Positions 41,241 through 49,695 of a stretch of 64,000 nucleotides of DNA are shown one piece after another (position 1 is the first letter of the stretch; every line of letters starts with the position of its first letter). Source of the DNA: Planctomycetota bacterium (GTDB lineage: Bacteria; Planctomycetota; UBA1135; GCA-002686595); contig JACKHT010000006.1 in assembly GCA_020638855.1 (NCBI GenBank), positions 1 through 64,000 of the forward strand, written 5' to 3'. The translations under genes were made by a program, and so were the position numbers. The notes beneath the pieces were generated by a model, which was not told the origin of the DNA, ran no database searches, and saw only the letters and a list, made by a program, of their open reading frames with translations.

Positions 41241-43997
41241 ATGAAATCCCTCCCGTCGCGCAAGAAGACCGTCAAGACCAAGCACTACAACATCGGCCAA
41301 CTGCGGGTGGACTTGTGGAATGCCCTCAAGGAAGCCACGTCCGAGCTGGCCCGCGCACGAACGCGCGCGACGGGCACTTCCGTCCGCGAAAAGGCCATCG
41401 ATGACCTGCTTGCGCGCCTGGAGTGCATCGAACGCTACTTCGCGTTTCCTGGGTTGGCGCGCGTCCACCAGCTGCAAGCAGCCGACCATCGCCACGACCG
41501 GGGCTGGCTGTCGCAGCGGGTCACGGGCATCGTGCGCGATTTGGTGAGCGACTCGTACCGCGGGCACCCGCAGCTGGCCCAGGATTTCGAGGAATCGAAC
41601 GAGGAACCCTCCGAGCCCTCGATCCTCAACCAGACTCAAGCCCCGAACTACTTCGAAGTTCTGATTGTCGAGGAACTGTCGCCACGCGAAGAGCAAGCCC
41701 TGCGTGCCAGCATCCGCGCCATGCAGGAGGAAAGCGATCCGTTCACCTACGAACTGGTTGTCGTGCGCTCGTTCCAGGACGCTTTGATCGCGGCGCTGTT
41801 CAACTACAACATCCATGCGGTGGTCATCCGCTACGCGCCGGCCTTTGAATCCACGGACATCACGCCTGAGATTCAGCCCTTCCTGCAGAACATCCTGGCC
41901 ATCGACTACTCGGACAAGCACACCTCCGAACTGGGCCCGCAGCTGGCCCAAACCATTTCCAAATTCCGGCCGGAACTGGATCTGTACTACGTGACCGACA
42001 CCGCGCTGACCCACTTGCGCGACGAAACCTTGGGCATCTTCCGCCGCATCTTCTATCGCCGGGAAGACGTCCAGGAGCTGCACTTGGCGATCATGCGTGG
42101 CATCCGCGAGAGCTACAACACGCCGTTCTTCACCGCGCTCAAGGAATACAGCCAAAAGCCCACCGGCGTGTTCCACGCCATGCCGATCTCGCGCGGCAAT
42201 TCGGTGTTCAAGAGCCGTTGGATCAAGGACTTCGGCGACTTCTACGGTCGCAACATGTTCTTGGCCGAGACCAGTGCCACCACAGGCGGCTTGGATTCGT
42301 TGCTGCAGCCCACCGGGCCGCTCAAGCGTGCCCAGGAAATGGCCGCCCAGGCCTACGGAGCGCGCAATACCTTCTTCGTGACCAACGGCACCTCGACCGC
42401 CAACAAGATCGTGGTGCAGGCCCTCGTGGAACCGGGCGACGTGGTGCTCATCGACCGTGACTGCCACAAGTCCCACCACTACGGGATGGTCCTTTCGGGC
42501 GCGCTGCCGGTCTACCTGGACTCGTACCCGATCGAGGCCTACAGCATGTACGGTGCGGTGCCGCTCGAGGAAATCCGCCGCAAGCTGCTCGAACTGAAGG
42601 CCCAAGGACGGTTGGATCGGGTCAAGATGCTGTTGCTCACCAACTGCACCTTCGACGGGGTGGTCTACAACGTCCGGCGCGTGATGGAAGAGATCCTGGC
42701 CATCAAGCCCGACATGGTCTTCCTGTGGGACGAGGCTTGGTTCGCCTTTGCAAGCTTCACCTACACCTACAAGCAACGCACCGCGATGTACACCGCGCGT
42801 CGGCTGCACCAGCGCTACCAGACGCCCGCTTACCGCGCAGCCTACGAGCAGCACATCCAGAGTCTTGCCAAAGGCGAGGCCCCGCGCATGCCGGACCCGG
42901 ACAAGGTCCGCATCCGGGTGTATGCCACGCAAAGCACGCATAAGACGCTTTCGAGCTTCCGCCAGGGGTCGATGATCCACATCTGGGATCAAGACTTCGA
43001 ACGCTGCACGGCCGATACGTTCCACGAAGCGTACATGACGCACACCTCGACCTCGCCCAACTACCAGATGCTGGCTTCGCTCGATGTCGGGCGGCGGCAG
43101 GTGGAGTTTGAAGGTTATGAGTTGGTGGAGAAGAGCGTCGAGCTGGCCATGGTTCTGCGGGCCAAAATCAACGACCACGAGCAGCTGCGCCGCTACTTCG
43201 ATGTTTTGACGGTCAAGGACCTGATCCCCGACGCCCACCGCAGCTCGACTCTCAAGGAGTACTACGAGCCCACGCAGGGTTGGAGCCGCATGGAGGAGGC
43301 TTGGAAGACCGACGAATTCGTGTTGGATCCCACCAAGATCACCCTGGCCGTCGGCCGCGCAGGAATCGACGGGGACACCTTCAAGAACGCCTACTTGATG
43401 GACAAGTTCAACATCCAGGTCAACAAGACGTCGCGCAACTCGGTGCTCTTGATGACGAACATCGGCACCACCCGCGGCTCGGTGCTGTACTTGGTCACGG
43501 CCCTGCTCAAGATCGCCCAGAAACTCGATGAACAGGTCGGCGCGCTCAGCGACCGCGAACGATCCATCCGCGAACGTCGGGTGGATTCCTTGGTGCGCGG
43601 GGTTCCGCCCCTACCCGACTTCAGCCGCTTCCACTCGAGTTTCCAAGCGGTCCCGGGGGTACCTGGAGGGGACATCCGTGCCGCCTACTTCTTGGCGTAC
43701 CACGACAAGAACTGCGACTACATTCCGCTCGACCAATGCCTGGATGCCATGCAGGAGCGCGAGTTGGTTTCCGCGTCCTTTGTCATCCCCTATCCCCCCG
43801 GATTCCCGGTGCTGGTGCCCGGCCAAATGGTCAGTGCACCCATCCTGAAGTTCCTGCTCGCGCTGGATGTGAAGGAAATCCACGGGTATCGCCCAGCGCT
43901 TGGCTTGAAGGTGTTCGCGCCCTCGGTTCTGGACCGCCAAAAGACTTTCTCCGCCATGGGCCGCCTGCCCAAGCCCACACCGAACGACTCCGTCTGA
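41241..43997 (+). CDS. Orn/Lys/Arg decarboxylase family protein, extended
   Basis: This 918-residue protein is longer than typical biodegradative decarboxylases (about 710-755). The first about 150 residues form an extra helical region, then a response-regulator-like wing domain (about 140-290). The catalytic core carries FFVTNGTSTANKIVVQAL, FLWDEAWFAFA and the PLP lysine in ATQSTHKTLSSFRQGS (about 567). The C terminus has YIPLDQCLDAMQERE and GFPVLVPGQ. Substrate may be arginine, lysine, ornithine or a related amino acid; arginine-type is suggested by the neighbouring nitrilase and aminotransferase. It would supply the amine for the operon. Confidence 0.85.
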   Translation: MKSLPSRKKTVKTKHYNIGQLRVDLWNALKEATSELARARTRATGTSVREKAIDDLLARLECIERYFAFPGLARVHQLQAADHRHDRGWLSQRVTGIVRDLVSDSYRGHPQLAQDFEESNEEPSEPSILNQTQAPNYFEVLIVEELSPREEQALRASIRAMQEESDPFTYELVVVRSFQDALIAALFNYNIHAVVIRYAPAFESTDITPEIQPFLQNILAIDYSDKHTSELGPQLAQTISKFRPELDLYYVTDTALTHLRDETLGIFRRIFYRREDVQELHLAIMRGIRESYNTPFFTALKEYSQKPTGVFHAMPISRGNSVFKSRWIKDFGDFYGRNMFLAETSATTGGLDSLLQPTGPLKRAQEMAAQAYGARNTFFVTNGTSTANKIVVQALVEPGDVVLIDRDCHKSHHYGMVLSGALPVYLDSYPIEAYSMYGAVPLEEIRRKLLELKAQGRLDRVKMLLLTNCTFDGVVYNVRRVMEEILAIKPDMVFLWDEAWFAFASFTYTYKQRTAMYTARRLHQRYQTPAYRAAYEQHIQSLAKGEAPRMPDPDKVRIRVYATQSTHKTLSSFRQGSMIHIWDQDFERCTADTFHEAYMTHTSTSPNYQMLASLDVGRRQVEFEGYELVEKSVELAMVLRAKINDHEQLRRYFDVLTVKDLIPDAHRSSTLKEYYEPTQGWSRMEEAWKTDEFVLDPTKITLAVGRAGIDGDTFKNAYLMDKFNIQVNKTSRNSVLLMTNIGTTRGSVLYLVTALLKIAQKLDEQVGALSDRERSIRERRVDSLVRGVPPLPDFSRFHSSFQAVPGVPGGDIRAAYFLAYHDKNCDYIPLDQCLDAMQERELVSASFVIPYPPGFPVLVPGQMVSAPILKFLLALDVKEIHGYRPALGLKVFAPSVLDRQKTFSAMGRLPKPTPNDSV

Positions 43998-44036
43998 TTC
44001 GCCCGCCCGCTCTCCCCGCCAACCCTCGTTTCGACC

Positions 44037-45536
44037 ATGAGTAAGAAATCCGACAAGCACAAGAATTCCTCCAAGAAGCTGCACGGCCTCTCCGACATCC
44101 GCCGCTTCTTCTACAAGAACGACACGCCGATCTACTTCATCAGCGCGACCAACTTCAACTTGCTCGGCGCCGACGAGTGGATCAAAGGCTTCCGCTTCAT
44201 TTGCTACATCGAGTGCTTTGACGGCCAACACCCCAACGTGTTCGCTCCCCAGGAAGAAGCCCCGCACGAGGTTTTCGAGAGCATTGAAGACATCAACAAC
44301 TACCTCCTGGAGCACAAGGAAGTCATCGAGTTCATCGAAGAGCGTCGCGTGCCCGGCAAGAAGTCCAAGGCGCTCTTCTTGATGTTCGACGAGCGCACCG
44401 AGCAACTCGCCGAACAATTGGGCCTCGAGGTGTGCTTCCCGTCGGCCGCCATGCGTACCCAAATGGACAACAAGGTCAACACCAACCGCATTGCGGAGAA
44501 GGCCGGTGTGCCCTGCGTGCCCTACGTGCTGAGCGAAGTCAAGAGTTACGAACAACTACGGCGCGTTTCGCACCAGCTGGGCGAAGAACTCGTCGTGCAA
44601 ACCCCGTTCGGTGACAGTGGGCACACGACCTTCTTCATCTCGAACGAAACCGAATACGCCAAACACGCCGAAGAGATCGCCAAGGAGAAAGAAGTCAAGG
44701 TCATGAAGCGCATCCATTGCCGCGGCTCGGCGATTGAGGCCTGTGTGACGCGGCACGGCACGGTTGTGGCTCCGCTCATGACCGAGCTGGTGGGTTTCAA
44801 GGAACTCACCCCCTACAAAGGCGGTTGGTGTGGCAACGAGATCTACCCGGAAGCCTTCACCCCCAGCATTCGCGAGAAGGCCCATCGCTACACCAAGTTG
44901 TTTGGCAATCAACTGCGCAAGGAAGGCTACAAGGGCTACTTCGAGCTCGACTTCCTGATCGACCAAGACAACGGTGAGATCTACCTGGGAGAATTGAACC
45001 CGCGGGTCACCGGCGCCAGCTCGATCACCAACCACGCGCTGTTCGCCCTGGCCGACATGCCGCTGTTCCTGTTCCACATCCTCGAGTGGATGGACCAGCC
45101 CTACAAGCTCAAGATCAAGGAGATCAACAAACGCTGGGCGCAACCGGAGAACATCGACTCTTGGGGCCAGTTGATCATCAAGCACACCGAGGACAGCATC
45201 AGCCAAGTGACCGAGGCGCCCCGTTCGGGCATTTGGCGCATGCAATCCGATGGTTCGATCGAGTTCGATCGCATGGACACCCACCGCCGCGCGGTGGAAC
45301 GCGATGATGAGGCCTTTTTCCTGCGCATCACGCGCGTGGGCGACTACCTCTACGAAGGTGCGGACATGGGCATCCTCGTCATGCGTGGCCGGTTGATGAC
45401 CGACGAATTCCAGCTCAACAGTCGAGCCAAGATCTGGATCGACGCCATCCACGGCTTGTACAAGAGCGTACCGCTTCCGCCGCAGAGCCCGGCGGGTTCG
45501 AAGGCCGAAGAGATCGCCGGCTTCAAGATGATGTGA
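44037..45536 (+). CDS. ATP-grasp ligase (biotin-carboxylase-like)
   Basis: This 499-residue protein has ATP-grasp landmarks MDNKVNTNRIAEKAGVPCVP (N-terminal of the grasp), FGDSGHTTFFI (glycine-rich loop), MKRIHCRGSAIEA and the Mg/ATP-binding FELDFLIDQDNGEIYLGELNPRVTG. There is no biotin-attachment domain and the C-terminal 140 residues are distinct, so it is not a true biotin carboxylase. ATP-grasp enzymes activate a carboxylate as acyl phosphate and join it to an amine. Next to a decarboxylase and aminotransferase it may condense an amino acid with a polyamine. Its stop overlaps the next start. Confidence 0.8.
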   Translation: MSKKSDKHKNSSKKLHGLSDIRRFFYKNDTPIYFISATNFNLLGADEWIKGFRFICYIECFDGQHPNVFAPQEEAPHEVFESIEDINNYLLEHKEVIEFIEERRVPGKKSKALFLMFDERTEQLAEQLGLEVCFPSAAMRTQMDNKVNTNRIAEKAGVPCVPYVLSEVKSYEQLRRVSHQLGEELVVQTPFGDSGHTTFFISNETEYAKHAEEIAKEKEVKVMKRIHCRGSAIEACVTRHGTVVAPLMTELVGFKELTPYKGGWCGNEIYPEAFTPSIREKAHRYTKLFGNQLRKEGYKGYFELDFLIDQDNGEIYLGELNPRVTGASSITNHALFALADMPLFLFHILEWMDQPYKLKIKEINKRWAQPENIDSWGQLIIKHTEDSISQVTEAPRSGIWRMQSDGSIEFDRMDTHRRAVERDDEAFFLRITRVGDYLYEGADMGILVMRGRLMTDEFQLNSRAKIWIDAIHGLYKSVPLPPQSPAGSKAEEIAGFKMM

Positions 45537-46534
45537 TGCAGCTGTTCCTCGCGCACGAGAGCATCGATTCCGAAGGCGCCGCTTGGAAGGCGAACTTCGA
45601 GCGCACTTGGCCCAACTACAAGCAGTGGTTCCTGGGAGAAGGGCATGCCCTTCGTCCCGGGTACCGCAGCTGTGTGGAGGCCTTGCAGGCGCACATGCCG
45701 GAATTGATGCCCATCTACCGGCAGGTCTGCGAATGGGCGGGCGCTGGGGACCTACCCGCCCGATTCCTAGCACTCTTCAACCCGCCCCCCTACATGACGG
45801 GTTGCACCCAGGCGATTTGGACTCGCGAGGATCCGCCGGTGCTGGTCCGCAACTACGACTACGAAGCCCACCACTTCGAAGGCCGCGTGTTCCACACCCG
45901 TTGGCTCAAACCCGTGATTGGTGTGAGCGATTGCGCCTGGGGCTTGCTCGACGGCATGAACTCGGATGGCCTGTGCGCCTCGCTCACCTTTGGCGGGAGC
46001 CAAACCGTGGAACACGGCTTCGGCATCCCGCTTCTGATCCGCTACGTACTCGAAACCTGCAGCACGGTCGAGCAAGCGGTCCGGGCCTTCGAGCGCATCC
46101 CCGTGCACATGGCCTACAACGTTTCGCTCCTCGATCGCAGCGGGAACCACCGGACCCTGTACCTGACCGCTGGGGGTGGCGCGAAGGTGATGCAACAGGC
46201 GGTTTGCGCCAACCATCAAGTGCACGTGGAGTGGCCCGCGTACGAAACCACCACCAAGACCCGCGAACGCCAAGCCTTCGCCAAAGCGGCCTTGAACAAC
46301 CCAGCGCTTTCGCGCGAGGAACTGATCCAGTGCTTCCTTACGCCGCCGCTCTACGTCCTTGGCGGCAATCGCTCATTTGGTACGCTCTACACCACGGTTT
46401 GGGAGCCCCAAAGCCAATCCATGCGCATGCTTTGGCCCGGCATGCAGGTGGCCAACGGATTCAATCCCTTCGTGCCCCTGGAGTTCTGCGTCGACCTCGA
46501 CGCACCCTTCGATCCTTCGATCGGCTGGGTGTAG
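45536..46534 (+). CDS. C45-family autoproteolytic acyltransferase/hydrolase (Ntn fold)
   Basis: This 332-residue protein resembles isopenicillin-N N-acyltransferase-like (peptidase C45) enzymes. Autocleavage would occur before Cys90 in PYMTGCTQAIW, exposing it as the N-terminal nucleophile; VRNYDYEAHH and WGLLDGMNSDGLCASLTFGG are further family segments. Such enzymes form or cleave amide bonds between an acyl group and an amine. It follows the ATP-grasp gene with a TGATG overlap, so the two likely make and break related amides. An alternative GTG start at 45533 adds one residue. Confidence 0.8.
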   Translation: MQLFLAHESIDSEGAAWKANFERTWPNYKQWFLGEGHALRPGYRSCVEALQAHMPELMPIYRQVCEWAGAGDLPARFLALFNPPPYMTGCTQAIWTREDPPVLVRNYDYEAHHFEGRVFHTRWLKPVIGVSDCAWGLLDGMNSDGLCASLTFGGSQTVEHGFGIPLLIRYVLETCSTVEQAVRAFERIPVHMAYNVSLLDRSGNHRTLYLTAGGGAKVMQQAVCANHQVHVEWPAYETTTKTRERQAFAKAALNNPALSREELIQCFLTPPLYVLGGNRSFGTLYTTVWEPQSQSMRMLWPGMQVANGFNPFVPLEFCVDLDAPFDPSIGWV

Positions 46535-46568
46535 GCCCCACCGATCCCCCCCTGACCCTCCCGTCCCC

Positions 46569-48014
46569 ATGGCTAGCAAGCAACTCCCCTCGATCGTCAA
46601 GACCCAAAACTTCGTGGCCGGCAAGTGGACCGCCAAGGGCAACGGTACGCTGACGGTGCTGCACAAGTACACGGGCAAGCCCCTGGCCGAGCTGCCCCTG
46701 GCCACCCCCGCGCAAATGGAAAGCGCGATCCAAGCCGCCTTCGCAGCGCGCAAGGCTTTTGGGGCTTGGTCCGCCGCCAAACGCCAACAGCATTTGCAAC
46801 GGCTGTACGACCTGCTCAAGGAACGGCGCGAGGCCTTTGTCGACCTGATCGTTCAAGAAGCCGGCAAACCCTTGGGCTACGCGCAAAACGAAGTCGAACG
46901 CTGCCTGATCACCCTGGGTACCGCCGCGGCGGAAACCGTCCGCTTTGGGGGCGAAGTGGTCCCGCTCGACTTTGCCGCGGGCGAAGGCAAGACGGCCTTC
47001 ACCAAACGCTTCCCTGTGGGCGTTGTCGCGTGCATCACTCCCTTCAACTTCCCGCTCAACCTCGTGCTGCACAAGGTCGCGCCGGCCCTTGCCACGGGTT
47101 GCCCGATTCTGCTCAAACCCGCGCCCCAAGCGCCGCTCGTGGCCTTGGCCTTCACCGCCCTGGTCGAAGAGGCGGGCTACCCCAAGGGCGTGATCAGCAC
47201 CTTCCTGTGCGACAACGCGGTGGCCGAAACCATGGTGCGCGACGAGCGCGTGGCGCTCCTGTCGTTCACCGGCAGCGACAAGGTCGGGTGGTTCCTCAAG
47301 AGCATCTGCGGCAAGAAGAAAGTGGCCCTTGAATTGGGTGGCAACGCAGCGGTGATCATCGACGAGGGTAGCGACCTAGCCCTGGCCGCGAAGCAAATCG
47401 CCGTCGGTGCGTTCCTCTACGCCGGCCAAATCTGCATTTCGACCCAACGCATCTACGTGGTGGCCAGCGTCTTCGAAGCCTTCCAAAAGTTGTTGGTGAA
47501 GGAGACCAAAGCCCTCAAGACCGGCGACCCCGCGCAGAAAGACGTGCTGGTGGGACCGATCATCGACGCCGGTCACCTGGAGCGCATCGCGCAATGGGTC
47601 CGGGAGGCCAAAGCCGGTGGTGCCAAGGTGTTGGTCGGTGGCAAGATCCTCGACCAAGCGCACAACCTCTACGCCCCCACCCTGATGACGCAGGTGCCCA
47701 CCGACAGCAACGTGGTCTGCGCCGAAGTCTTTGGTCCGGTGGCCATCCTGGAGCCGGTCGATTCCTTCCAGGCCGCGATCGACCGCACCAACGACAGCCA
47801 CTACGGCCTGCAAGCAGGCGTCTACACCAACAACCTGGCGCACATGCGGCTCGCCCACAACGAACTCGAAGTGGGTGGCGTGATCATCGGCGGGATCCCC
47901 GGCTTCCGCGTGGACAGCATGCCCTATGGCGGGGTCAAGGACTCGGGCTTGGGCCGCGAAGGCCTGCGCTACGCCATGGAAGACATGACCGAGCCCCGTC
48001 TGCTCGTCTACTAA
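46569..48014 (+). CDS. Aldehyde dehydrogenase (NAD(P)+-dependent)
   Basis: This 481-residue ALDH superfamily protein has CITPFNFPLNLVLHKVAPAL (cofactor region), SFTGSDKVGWFLK, general-base Glu255 in ALELGGNAAVII and the nucleophile Cys289 in YAGQICISTQRI, plus DSMPYGGVKDSGLGREG near the end. In the operon it would oxidise the aldehyde produced by the aminotransferase (for example an omega-amino or guanidino aldehyde) to the acid. ATG 46569 follows the C45 gene by 34 bases; an earlier in-frame start would overlap that gene. Confidence 0.9.
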   Translation: MASKQLPSIVKTQNFVAGKWTAKGNGTLTVLHKYTGKPLAELPLATPAQMESAIQAAFAARKAFGAWSAAKRQQHLQRLYDLLKERREAFVDLIVQEAGKPLGYAQNEVERCLITLGTAAAETVRFGGEVVPLDFAAGEGKTAFTKRFPVGVVACITPFNFPLNLVLHKVAPALATGCPILLKPAPQAPLVALAFTALVEEAGYPKGVISTFLCDNAVAETMVRDERVALLSFTGSDKVGWFLKSICGKKKVALELGGNAAVIIDEGSDLALAAKQIAVGAFLYAGQICISTQRIYVVASVFEAFQKLLVKETKALKTGDPAQKDVLVGPIIDAGHLERIAQWVREAKAGGAKVLVGGKILDQAHNLYAPTLMTQVPTDSNVVCAEVFGPVAILEPVDSFQAAIDRTNDSHYGLQAGVYTNNLAHMRLAHNELEVGGVIIGGIPGFRVDSMPYGGVKDSGLGREGLRYAMEDMTEPRLLVY

Positions 48015-48054
48015 ACCTCCTCACCTGGGGTTCACATCCCGAAGGTCAGCCCCT

Positions 48055-48405
48055 ATGAATCCGGTCTGGCGCTGCGTCTTGATGCTGACGGCATCGAACG
48101 TCTTCATGAACGTGGCTTGGTACCTGCACCTCAAGCAAGCAAGCCATCGCGCCTGGTGGGTGGCCGCCTTGACCAGCTGGGGCATTGCGTTGTTCGAGTA
48201 CCTGCTGCAAGTGCCCGGCAACCGCATCGGCCACGAACGGCTCTCGATCCAGCAACTCAAGATCCTGCAGGAAATCCTCTCGCTCACGGTGTTCGTGCCC
48301 GTCGCGGTGATTGTCCTGCGCGAGCGGCTCAGCCTGGATTACCTTTGGGCGGGACTATGCCTGCTCGGGGCTGCGTACTTCATCTTCCGCTCGAAGACCG
48401 TCTAG
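48055..48405 (+). CDS. DUF486/DMT-family small membrane protein
   Basis: This 116-residue protein has four hydrophobic helices: CVLMLTASNVFMNVAWYLHL, WWVAALTSWGIALFEYLLQVPGN, LTVFVPVAVIVLRE and YLWAGLCLLGAAYFIF, with ERLSIQQLKILQEILSL between helices 2 and 3. That pattern is DUF486, related to the drug/metabolite transporter superfamily. As last gene of the amine operon it could export or import the substrate or product. It begins 41 bases after the ALDH stop. Confidence 0.85.
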   Translation: MNPVWRCVLMLTASNVFMNVAWYLHLKQASHRAWWVAALTSWGIALFEYLLQVPGNRIGHERLSIQQLKILQEILSLTVFVPVAVIVLRERLSLDYLWAGLCLLGAAYFIFRSKTV

Positions 48406-48413
48406 GGCCCGGC

Positions 48414-48448
48414 CCCTGGTGGGCCCGCCCAGGATCCCACGGCCAGGG
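48414..48448 (+). terminator. Terminator-like hairpin after the amine operon
   Basis: CCCTGG-TGGG (48414-48423) pairs with CCCA...CCAGGG (48436-48439 and 48443-48448) with a 3-base bulge. A T-rich GACTCTTCTT follows. Confidence 0.4.
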
Positions 48449-48597
48449 TGACTCTTCTTGGGCCCGCCGGGCCTTCAAGCCTTCCGTTCACGGTAGAATT
48501 CGGCGGCTCGGTCACCTAAACTGCCCCGTGGGCCCTCGGCCCCTGTTTCCCCCAACCTCTGCCTACCCGGATCGGGCCCCTGAGCCCCCCCAACGAC

Positions 48598-49008
48598 ATG
48601 TACGACCCCCAAATGGTCCAGCCGATGCGCGACGAACTCGTGGCCATTGGTGCGAAGCAACTGATGACCCCCGACGATGTCGATGCGGCCATGCGCGCGG
48701 AAGGCACGACCCTAGTGATCGTGAACTCGGTCTGTGGTTGCGCCGCCGGTAGCGCCCGCCCCGGTGTGCGCTTGTCGATGATGAACGCCAAGAAGCCCGA
48801 CCACATCGTGACGGTGTTCGCCGGGATGGAAGGCGACGCCACCGCCCGGGCCCGCGAATACTTCAAGCCCTACCGCCCCAGCTCGCCGCAAATCGCGCTG
48901 ATGAAAGATGGTCAGCTGTTGGAAATGATCCAGCGCCAAGACATCGAAGGCAAACAGCCCGATGCCCTGGCCCGTGACCTGTCGGCGGCTTTCGACAAGC
49001 ACTGCTAG
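48598..49008 (+). CDS. Bacilliredoxin (BrxA/BrxB, YphP/YqiW family)
   Basis: This 136-residue protein has MYDPQMVQPMRDEL at its start and the active-site motif NSVCGCAAGSARPG (CGC). The family reduces S-bacillithiolated or other mixed-disulfide proteins, and homologues occur in bacteria without bacillithiol. Family length is about 140. A TAGAAT hexamer lies about 100 bases upstream (48494-48499). A small gene of unknown function follows 9 bases later. Confidence 0.92.
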   Translation: MYDPQMVQPMRDELVAIGAKQLMTPDDVDAAMRAEGTTLVIVNSVCGCAAGSARPGVRLSMMNAKKPDHIVTVFAGMEGDATARAREYFKPYRPSSPQIALMKDGQLLEMIQRQDIEGKQPDALARDLSAAFDKHC

Positions 49009-49017
49009 TCCCGCCCC

Positions 49018-49491
49018 ATGCCTGGGCCCATCGACGCGTCGAACGACCGCTTGAAGGATGCAGAGGCCTTCCTGCAGGAAGCGGTCTATCGGTCGCGCGG
49101 GGCCCAGGCGGGCAAAGCCCTGTTCGCACCCCAGGCCAAGGGTCAGTGTGGCTTGGGCCAGGAGGCAGCCATCGTGCTCGACCTCACCCCGCGTGCCGAG
49201 GAGTTGGCGCAAAGCCTCTGGCCCAGCGAGCCCGGCCCCGAAGACCTCGAGCACATCCGCGGGCAGATGGCCCGCTGGGTCGAACTCCAAGATCAGCTCG
49301 ACCGCAAGCGCAACCACTTCTTGAAGGCCTTCCGAGGCCAACACGGGTTCCGGCGAGCGGACTACTCGCCCGAGACCCTCGCCCAATACGAAGCCGGTTT
49401 GGCCGCCATCCACGCCGAAGTGGATGCGGTGCGGCAAACCCACGCCATGGCGCTGCTTGCGGGGGTCCTGGGCGACCTGCGCAACGGATAG
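49018..49491 (+). CDS. Conserved-looking small protein of unknown function
   Basis: This 157-residue predominantly helical, charged protein has no signal or membrane segment and no family I recognise. Features include a central LDLTPRAEELAQSLW and a possible coiled-coil segment IRGQMARWVELQDQLDRKRN. It begins 9 bases after the bacilliredoxin stop and is probably cotranscribed with it. The reading frame has typical codon use and reaches almost to the tRNA gene. Confidence 0.6.
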   Translation: MPGPIDASNDRLKDAEAFLQEAVYRSRGAQAGKALFAPQAKGQCGLGQEAAIVLDLTPRAEELAQSLWPSEPGPEDLEHIRGQMARWVELQDQLDRKRNHFLKAFRGQHGFRRADYSPETLAQYEAGLAAIHAEVDAVRQTHAMALLAGVLGDLRNG

Positions 49492-49542
49492 GCCCCGGCC
49501 CCCCAGCGGCCCGAGCGGCTAGACGCGAACGGGCCCAGGCCG

Positions 49543-49548
49543 TAGAGT
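49543..49548 (+). promoter_or_regulatory. Predicted -10 element of tRNA-Leu (TAGAGT)
   Basis: TAGAGT ends 10 bases before the first base of the tRNA at 49559. The upstream half is GC-rich and no -35 box is clear. Confidence 0.35.
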
Positions 49549-49558
49549 ACGCGCCGCC

Positions 49559-49643
49559 GCGGGAATGGCGGAATTGGTAGACGCGCAGGATTTAGGTTCC
49601 TGTGGGGCAACTCGTGGGGGTTCAAGTCCCCCTTCCCGCACCA
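49559..49643 (+). tRNA. tRNA-Leu (anticodon UAG)
   Basis: Acceptor arms GCGGGAA and TTCCCGC, with discriminator A and encoded CCA. D-arm TGGCGGAATTGGTAGACGC, anticodon stem CAGGA/TCCTG with loop TTTAGGT (anticodon TAG), a long variable arm TGGGGCAACTCGT typical of class II tRNA-Leu, and T-arm GGGGGTTCAAGTCCCCC. It reads CUA and, by wobble, other CUN codons. Confidence 0.97.
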
Positions 49644-49644
49644 C

Positions 49645-49659
49645 TCGCCCTCGGGGCGA
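49645..49659 (+). terminator. Short hairpin after tRNA-Leu
   Basis: TCGCCC and GGGCGA form a perfect 6-base-pair stem with loop TCG, starting 2 bases after the tRNA CCA. It may help end the tRNA transcript and the opposing ltrA message. Confidence 0.35.
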
Positions 49660-49695
49660 CCGGCCCATACGCGAACCGGGCTCTACGGCCTGGGG

